From Clostridia bacterium (GTDB taxonomy: Bacteria > Bacillota_A > Clostridia > Oscillospirales > CAG-272), in contig JAFYPS010000188.1 of assembly GCA_017547395.1 (NCBI GenBank), forward strand, positions 1 to 9,149: a stretch of DNA of 9,149 bases, in the 5' to 3' direction. The notes under the pieces are model-generated. The model made no database searches, was not told where the DNA came from, and saw nothing but the letters and a program-made list of their open reading frames with translations. Below are positions 5,363 to 9,149 of this stretch, one piece after another (positions within the stretch are counted from its first letter, which is position 1; every line of letters starts with the position of its first letter). The translations under genes were made by a program, and so were the position numbers.

Positions 5363-6082
5363 ATGGAAAAGAATGTACACAGCGGGCATCGTCAGAGGCT
5401 GAAAGCACGCTTTTTACGCGAGGGACTTTACGGCTTTGAAAAGCATAACGTTCTTGAACTGTTGCTCTTTTATGCCATTCCGCTAAAGGATACAAACCAG
5501 ATTGCGCATGCACTCATTGACAAGTTCGGTTCGCTGAAACGCGTGTTTGAAGCATCGGTTGAAGAACTTTGCACGGTAGAGGGTATAAGCGAGCATACGG
5601 CAACGCTGATAAAGCTTGTTCCTGCGGTATGGCAGAACGTTGCCGGTGAAACAAGCAGCAAAGCGGCTTATCCGAGTTTAAACAAGCTTGCTAAACTTAT
5701 GATAGAGCGCTACGAGGGTGTAACCGTAGAAATAACTTATCTTGTTCTGCTTGATGCAGGCTATCATATAATCGAGATTGTCAAACTTGAGGAAGGTTCT
5801 GTAAATCACGTCAGATTTGATATACGCAAAGTCGTTGAGCACGTGTTAAGAACAAATGCGTCAATGATATTGCTTGCTCATAATCATCCGGGCGGCTCGG
5901 CAATTCCTTCAACTGCGGACGTTGTTTCGACAGAGGCGGCAGCACAGACACTTGCTACATTAAATATTGATTTTCTTGAGCATATAGTCATAGCCGGTGA
6001 CAGATACGAGCCGATTATGTCAAATGCAAGCGGCACGTTCTATCAGAAAAGCAAGCGAAACGCTTTTTACAGTGATAAATAA
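5363..6082 (+). CDS. radC: RadC family JAMM/MPN-domain protein
   Basis: The product has 239 residues, typical of RadC. The N-terminal part (about 30-95) holds a helix-hairpin-helix-like region (GSLKRVFEASVEELCTVEGI) of the type that binds DNA. The C-terminal part is the JAMM metalloprotease-like domain with E159 and the zinc motif HNHPGG (173-178), S183 and D186, so the metal site looks complete. The cellular role of RadC is unsettled: an old link to DNA repair in E. coli was withdrawn, and relatives occur near mobile and defence genes. Here it sits in a housekeeping context. The ATG is one base after the upstream stop and has no clear ribosome binding site of its own, which suggests termination-reinitiation. 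A GNRA-capped terminator follows directly. Confidence 0.92.
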   Translation: MEKNVHSGHRQRLKARFLREGLYGFEKHNVLELLLFYAIPLKDTNQIAHALIDKFGSLKRVFEASVEELCTVEGISEHTATLIKLVPAVWQNVAGETSSKAAYPSLNKLAKLMIERYEGVTVEITYLVLLDAGYHIIEIVKLEEGSVNHVRFDIRKVVEHVLRTNASMILLAHNHPGGSAIPSTADVVSTEAAAQTLATLNIDFLEHIVIAGDRYEPIMSNASGTFYQKSKRNAFYSDK

Positions 6083-6112
6083 AAAAATGCAGTCCGAAAG
6101 GACTGCATTTTT
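6083..6112. terminator. Bidirectional terminator between radC and the GH3 gene
   Basis: AAAAATGCAGTCC (6083-6095) pairs perfectly with GGACTGCATTTTT (6100-6112) around a GAAA tetraloop. The A-run on the left and T-run on the right make it work in both directions. It overlaps the last two bases of the radC stop codon and ends one base before the end of the GH3 gene at 6114. Confidence 0.92.
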
Positions 6113-6113
6113 C

Positions 6114-8276
6114 TTATATAAGGTTGAATTTCTTTTCGTGGAGCAGATGGTCTGCGTAGCCTGTGTAGAGCGAGAATTCGCCTGCATCAGAAACGAGCTT
6201 GTTTTCTGCATTCCAGTAACGGAGCTGCGGCTCTGTTACGGTAAAGGTGATTTCCTTGCGCTCGTATGCACCGAAAGCAACCTTCTTATAGTCGATAAGC
6301 TGCTGAACGGGGCGTACAACGCCTGCCACGCGGTCGCGCATATAAAGCTGAATAGTTTCTTTACCGCAAACGTCGGAATCGTTGTAAACCGTAACGGTTA
6401 CGTTGATTTCGCCGGATTTGTCAATTTCCGTCTTGTCGATCTTCATATCTTCGTAGATAAAGTTCGAGTAGGAAAGACCGTGACCGAACGAGTAAAGCGG
6501 GAGATTGCCACAATCAAGATAACTTGAGCAATAAATCTTGCGCTCTTCGTCTGCATCAACAGCCTTGGGTCTGCCTGTTGAAGGATGGTTGTAGTAAATA
6601 GGACACTGACCGGTAGCCTTAGGGAAGGTCATTGTAAGCTTACCCGAGGGATTAGCCTTGCCAAGGATGAGATCAGCCGCTGCGTTACCGCCCTCGGTGC
6701 CGGGGAACCACATTTCAAGAAGCGCGGGAACTGTGTTTGCAAGATTTGTAAATACCATAGGGCGTCCGTTGAAAAGAAGTGCTGCAGTATTGGGGTTAAC
6801 CTTTGCGATTTCAGCCGCAAGTTCTTCCTGAACACCGGGGAGAGTGAGGTCTGTACGGCAGTTACCCTCGCCGCTATAGTCCTGAGGCTCGCCGAGGCAG
6901 AGGATTACCGCATCTGCATTTTTTGCAGCTTCAATTGCTTCGTCGAAACCGCTCTTATCAAGGTCGGAAACAAGGTTGCCGCATCCCTTCACGCATACGA
7001 TTTCAGCATTGGGAAGTGCATTTTCAAAGCCTTCTTTAACAGTAACGCTTTCTTCATCCTTACCGTAGCAAGCCCAGAATCCGATGATTTTGTGTTCGTC
7101 GGCAAAAGGACCGATAAGCGCGATTTTCTTTACGTCGCTCTTGAGAGGGAGTACACCGTCGTTTTTAAGCAGAACTGCGCAGTTTGCGGCTGCACGGCGG
7201 ACAACGTCGCGATGCTCCTTGCACACGGCAAGCTCCTTTGCCTTTTCGGGCGAAGCACCGTGATACGGGTTTTCGAAAAGACCGAGCATATCCTTGAATT
7301 TGAGAACGTTCATAACCATACGGTCGAGCTGTTCTACTGTGATTGAGCCTTCGTTTATCAGTTCCTCAATGTTGTGGTAGTAAGCACTTGATGCCATTTC
7401 AATGTCGCATCCGCAGTCGATGGCAAGCTTTGCGGCTTCTTTTTTATCTTTTGCAACGCCGTGCTTGATAAGCTCGTTGATAGCGGCAAAGTCGCTGATA
7501 ACAACGCCGTCATAGCCCCATTCTTCACGGAGAAGCGTGTTCATAAGCCATTTGTTTGCGGTTGAAGGAACACCGTTAAGCGAGTTGAAGGAAGGCATAA
7601 GAAGTTTTGCTCCGGCATCTATACAAGCCTTGTAAGCAGGGAGGTAGAATTCGCGAAGAGTGCGCTCTGCTATATCCACAGTGTTGTAATCTCTGCCTGC
7701 CTCTGCACCGCCGTAGCCGGCAAAATGCTTTACACAGGCTGCAACGTTTTCGGGATTTTTAAGGTCATCGCCCTGAAAGGCTTTAACCTGAAGTGCGCCC
7801 ATACGGGAGTTTACGAGCGGCTCTTCACCGCAGGTTTCCATAACGCGACCCCATCTCGCATCGCGCACGTAGTCTACCATAGGCGTAAACGTAACGTGAA
7901 TGCCTTGCGCTGCAGATTCTTTTCTTGCGACGTCGGTACATTCCTTTACAATCTCCTCGTCAAAGGAAGCGCCAAGTGCAAGAGGGATAGGATATATGGT
8001 TCTGCATCCGTGGATAACGTCCATCATAAAGACTATCGGAATCTTATTTCTGTCTTCCTCAAGATGCTTGTCCTGTATTTTCATCATTTCTTCAGGAGAG
8101 CTGAAGTTCAGGATGCTGCTGATTTTGCACAAATCTTCCTCTGCTATGCCGAGGCTTACGATAGGACCGGTTATGCCGGCGGCGGTGTTGTGCAGAAGAG
8201 AAGCGTTATACTGGCAGAGCTGACCGATCTTTTCAGATATAGTCATACCCGCAAGAAGTTTTTCAAGATTTGCCAT
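6114..8276 (-). CDS. Glycoside hydrolase family 3 beta-glycosidase, BglX-like, cytoplasmic
   Basis: This enzyme removes terminal beta-linked sugars, probably glucose or xylose, from oligosaccharides with retention of configuration. The product has 720 residues in the usual order. First is a TIM-barrel domain (about 1-335) with DVIHG, RWGRVMETCGEEP, the substrate-binding KH pair (183-184) and nucleophile D262 in GYDGVVISDF. Next is an alpha/beta sandwich (about 360-570), where E470 in YSGEGNCRTD aligns with the E. coli BglX acid/base position (from memory). Last is a fibronectin-III-like domain (about 620-715). GTEGGNAAADLILG and GKLTMTFP are typical of BglX. Unlike E. coli BglX, there is no signal peptide, so it should act on imported oligosaccharides in the cytoplasm. 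The ATG follows AAAGGA by about 8 bases. The gene is divergent from a GH39-like gene. The exact sugar cannot be read from sequence. Confidence 0.93.
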   Translation of the reverse strand: MANLEKLLAGMTISEKIGQLCQYNASLLHNTAAGITGPIVSLGIAEEDLCKISSILNFSSPEEMMKIQDKHLEEDRNKIPIVFMMDVIHGCRTIYPIPLALGASFDEEIVKECTDVARKESAAQGIHVTFTPMVDYVRDARWGRVMETCGEEPLVNSRMGALQVKAFQGDDLKNPENVAACVKHFAGYGGAEAGRDYNTVDIAERTLREFYLPAYKACIDAGAKLLMPSFNSLNGVPSTANKWLMNTLLREEWGYDGVVISDFAAINELIKHGVAKDKKEAAKLAIDCGCDIEMASSAYYHNIEELINEGSITVEQLDRMVMNVLKFKDMLGLFENPYHGASPEKAKELAVCKEHRDVVRRAAANCAVLLKNDGVLPLKSDVKKIALIGPFADEHKIIGFWACYGKDEESVTVKEGFENALPNAEIVCVKGCGNLVSDLDKSGFDEAIEAAKNADAVILCLGEPQDYSGEGNCRTDLTLPGVQEELAAEIAKVNPNTAALLFNGRPMVFTNLANTVPALLEMWFPGTEGGNAAADLILGKANPSGKLTMTFPKATGQCPIYYNHPSTGRPKAVDADEERKIYCSSYLDCGNLPLYSFGHGLSYSNFIYEDMKIDKTEIDKSGEINVTVTVYNDSDVCGKETIQLYMRDRVAGVVRPVQQLIDYKKVAFGAYERKEITFTVTEPQLRYWNAENKLVSDAGEFSLYTGYADHLLHEKKFNLI

Positions 8277-8299
8277 AATAATATCCTTTCGGTTATTTG

Positions 8300-8318
8300 A
8301 TTAACATAATATTAACAT
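8300..8318. repeat. Direct repeat with 11-bp period over the GH3 promoter
   Basis: ATTAACAT occurs at 8300-8307 and again at 8311-8318, so the two copies lie 11 bases (about one helical turn) apart on the same face of the DNA. They overlap the likely -10 region of the GH3 gene, a plausible site for a regulator binding as tandem monomers. No matching regulator is encoded in the window. Confidence 0.4.
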
Positions 8319-8337
8319 ATCCGGAAAAATAAGGCAA
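8309..8337 (-). promoter_or_regulatory. Probable promoter of the GH3 gene
   Basis: On the minus strand, TTGCCT (8337-8332) and TAATAT (8314-8309) are 17 bases apart. Each matches consensus at 4 of 6 positions, so this is a weak promoter, as is common for regulated sugar genes. The direct repeat at 8300-8318 lies over the -10. Confidence 0.45.
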
Positions 8338-8353
8338 TACGTTTTTGCTTAAA

Positions 8354-8368
8354 ACGAAACTTTTTCGT
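8354..8368. promoter_or_regulatory. Inverted repeat in the GH3/GH39-like intergenic region
   Basis: ACGAAA (8354-8359) and TTTCGT (8363-8368) are perfect inverted arms with a 3-base spacer. The site lies between the leftward and rightward promoters of the two glycosidase genes, so one bound regulator could control both. It does not match a LacI/CcpA-type site with a central CG, and it may be a chance palindrome. Confidence 0.35.
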
Positions 8369-8379
8369 AACTGCCGGTG

Positions 8380-8408
8380 TTGCATTTTTTTGTCATCTAA
8401 TATAAAAT
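8380..8408 (+). promoter_or_regulatory. Possible promoter of the GH39-like gene
   Basis: TTGCAT (8380-8385) and TAAAAT (8403-8408) have a 17-base spacer; the -10 is good (5 of 6) and the -35 poor. A second perfect -10, TATAAT at 8426-8431, has no recognisable -35 and would leave only a very short 5' leader. Either may be used, perhaps with an activator. Confidence 0.4.
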
Positions 8409-8452
8409 GTTTGTGTAAAACTTTGTATAATTTTCTTTGGCGGAGGTAAGTT

Positions 8453-9149
8453 ATGCTCAATATTAATGTTGATTTTTCAAAGGAAATCGGACGTATAAAG
8501 CCTGTGAACGGTGTTGTCGGCGGTCCTAAAAATGCGGCACTGCTTTACAATTCGAGCGATCTTTTTCGCGAAATGAATATTCCGCTTTGCCGTATGCACG
8601 ATCTTGAGTTCCCATACGGGTCGGGAGAGTTTTGCGATATACACTGCATTTTTAAAAATTTTGATGCTGATGAAAACGACCCTGCAAACTATGACTTTGA
8701 TATGACCGACGCATATATTGCGGTGTGCAGAGACGTTGGCGCAAAGATACTTTATCGCCTTGGCGAATCGATTGACCACGGGCACATAAAAAAGTATTCG
8801 CATCCTCCAAAGGATTTTGCAAAGTGGGCAAGAATCTGTGAGCATATAATTATGCACTATAACGAGGGCTTTGCAAACGGCTACAATTGGGGTATTGAAT
8901 ATTGGGAGATATGGAACGAGCCTGACCTTGATATAACAAGACAAAAGGGTAACGAGGCTTGCTGGAGCGGAACTGTCGAGCAGTTCTACGACTTTTTTGA
9001 AATCGCGGCAAGACATCTCAAAGGCCGTTTCCCACACCTTAAAATCGGCGGTCCCGCCGTATGCGGCAGAGAAGAGTGGGGAAAAGCGTTTATTCACGAA
9101 ATGGGGAAGCGAAACGCTCCGCTTGACTTTTTCTCATGGCATAAGTACA
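8453..9149 (+). CDS. GH39-like glycoside hydrolase, N-terminal part (runs off right edge)
   Basis: 232 codons are present without a stop, from an ATG 6 bases after a strong ribosome binding site (GGAGG, 8442-8446). There is no signal peptide, so it is probably cytoplasmic. The visible part is a clan GH-A TIM barrel. The strongest sign is WEIWNEPD (151-158), where E156 in the Asn-Glu-Pro triad should be the acid/base. IGGPA (198-202) and FSWHKY (227-232) follow, as in GH39 beta-xylosidases and relatives. The nucleophile Glu would lie beyond the window. GH39 includes beta-xylosidases and alpha-L-iduronidases, and other clan A families share the NEP motif, so the family call is less sure than the clan. 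It is divergent from the GH3 gene, which suggests joint breakdown of a hemicellulose-type oligosaccharide (inference). Confidence 0.78.
   Translation, partial: MLNINVDFSKEIGRIKPVNGVVGGPKNAALLYNSSDLFREMNIPLCRMHDLEFPYGSGEFCDIHCIFKNFDADENDPANYDFDMTDAYIAVCRDVGAKILYRLGESIDHGHIKKYSHPPKDFAKWARICEHIIMHYNEGFANGYNWGIEYWEIWNEPDLDITRQKGNEACWSGTVEQFYDFFEIAARHLKGRFPHLKIGGPAVCGREEWGKAFIHEMGKRNAPLDFFSWHKY

Noticed and set aside
5997..6527. Plus-strand open frame spanning the radC end and the GH3 end
   Set aside because: It crosses the strong terminator at 6083-6112 and is antisense to a clear GH3 gene.
6585..7346. Plus-strand open frame of 253 codons opposite GH3
   Set aside because: It is an antisense shadow with no ribosome binding site, and the GH3 motifs on the other strand account for this DNA.
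7725..8300. Plus-strand open frame of 191 codons opposite the GH3 N-terminus
   Set aside because: It is an antisense shadow that runs into the GH3 promoter region and shows no recognisable domain.
8477..9097. Minus-strand open frame of 206 codons at the right end
   Set aside because: It lies opposite the GH39-like gene, which has a strong ribosome binding site and the WEIWNEPD active-site motif.
1..9149. CRISPR arrays, insertion sequences, toxin-antitoxin pairs, phage genes
   Set aside because: I saw no spaced repeat array, transposase motif, terminal inverted repeats with target duplications, or phage-type genes. RadC alone is not evidence of mobility.

Overview
The window looks like a chromosomal segment of an anaerobic gut-type Firmicute, probably Clostridia (Oscillospiraceae/Ruminococcaceae-like). 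This rests on AGGAGG-type ribosome binding sites, sigma-A promoters with TTGAC-/TATAAT boxes, a metNIQ operon with a lipoprotein MetQ, a CCA-encoding tRNA-Thr, and BglX-like GH3 and GH39-like glycosidases without signal peptides. Genus cannot be given from sequence reading alone.

Layout. At 1-904 (minus) lies the N-terminal part of a secreted beta-helix-like surface protein that runs off the left edge. Its promoter is back to back with a strong plus-strand promoter (1005-1033). The latter drives a 23-codon leader peptide with 8 Met and 3 Cys, then an RNA region that can form either an antiterminator or an intrinsic terminator, then metN, metI and metQ (1218-3729), a complete methionine ABC importer. 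Two consecutive inverted repeats (3731-3790) and a terminator (3850-3875) separate metQ from the convergent gene ksgA/rsmA (3874-4728, minus). Facing away from ksgA is a tRNA-Thr(CGU) with its own promoter and terminator (4747-4887), followed by an unrecognised 140-residue protein and radC one base later (4939-6082). A GNRA-capped terminator lies between radC and a convergent GH3 beta-glycosidase (6114-8276, minus). The GH3 gene shares a 176-bp intergenic region with a divergent GH39-like glycosidase (8453 to the right edge).

Most interesting feature. The metNIQ operon has no recognisable SAM riboswitch or T-box. It is instead preceded by a Met-rich leader ORF. Bases 1140-1156, starting three bases after the leader stop codon, can pair with 1171-1184 and so block the terminator stem 1169-1178/1183-1192. 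A ribosome that finishes the leader would cover the first part of this segment and let the terminator form. A ribosome stalled on the Met codons would leave it free. The geometry is that of trp-type ribosome-mediated attenuation, here apparently sensing methionine (perhaps also cysteine) and controlling a methionine importer in a Gram-positive-type genome. This is inferred from the sequence and has not been tested.

How the genes work together. MetN, MetI and MetQ form one transporter. The GH3 and GH39-like genes probably form a divergent locus for intracellular oligosaccharide hydrolysis. ksgA, tRNA-Thr and radC are housekeeping genes lying between the two accessory loci.
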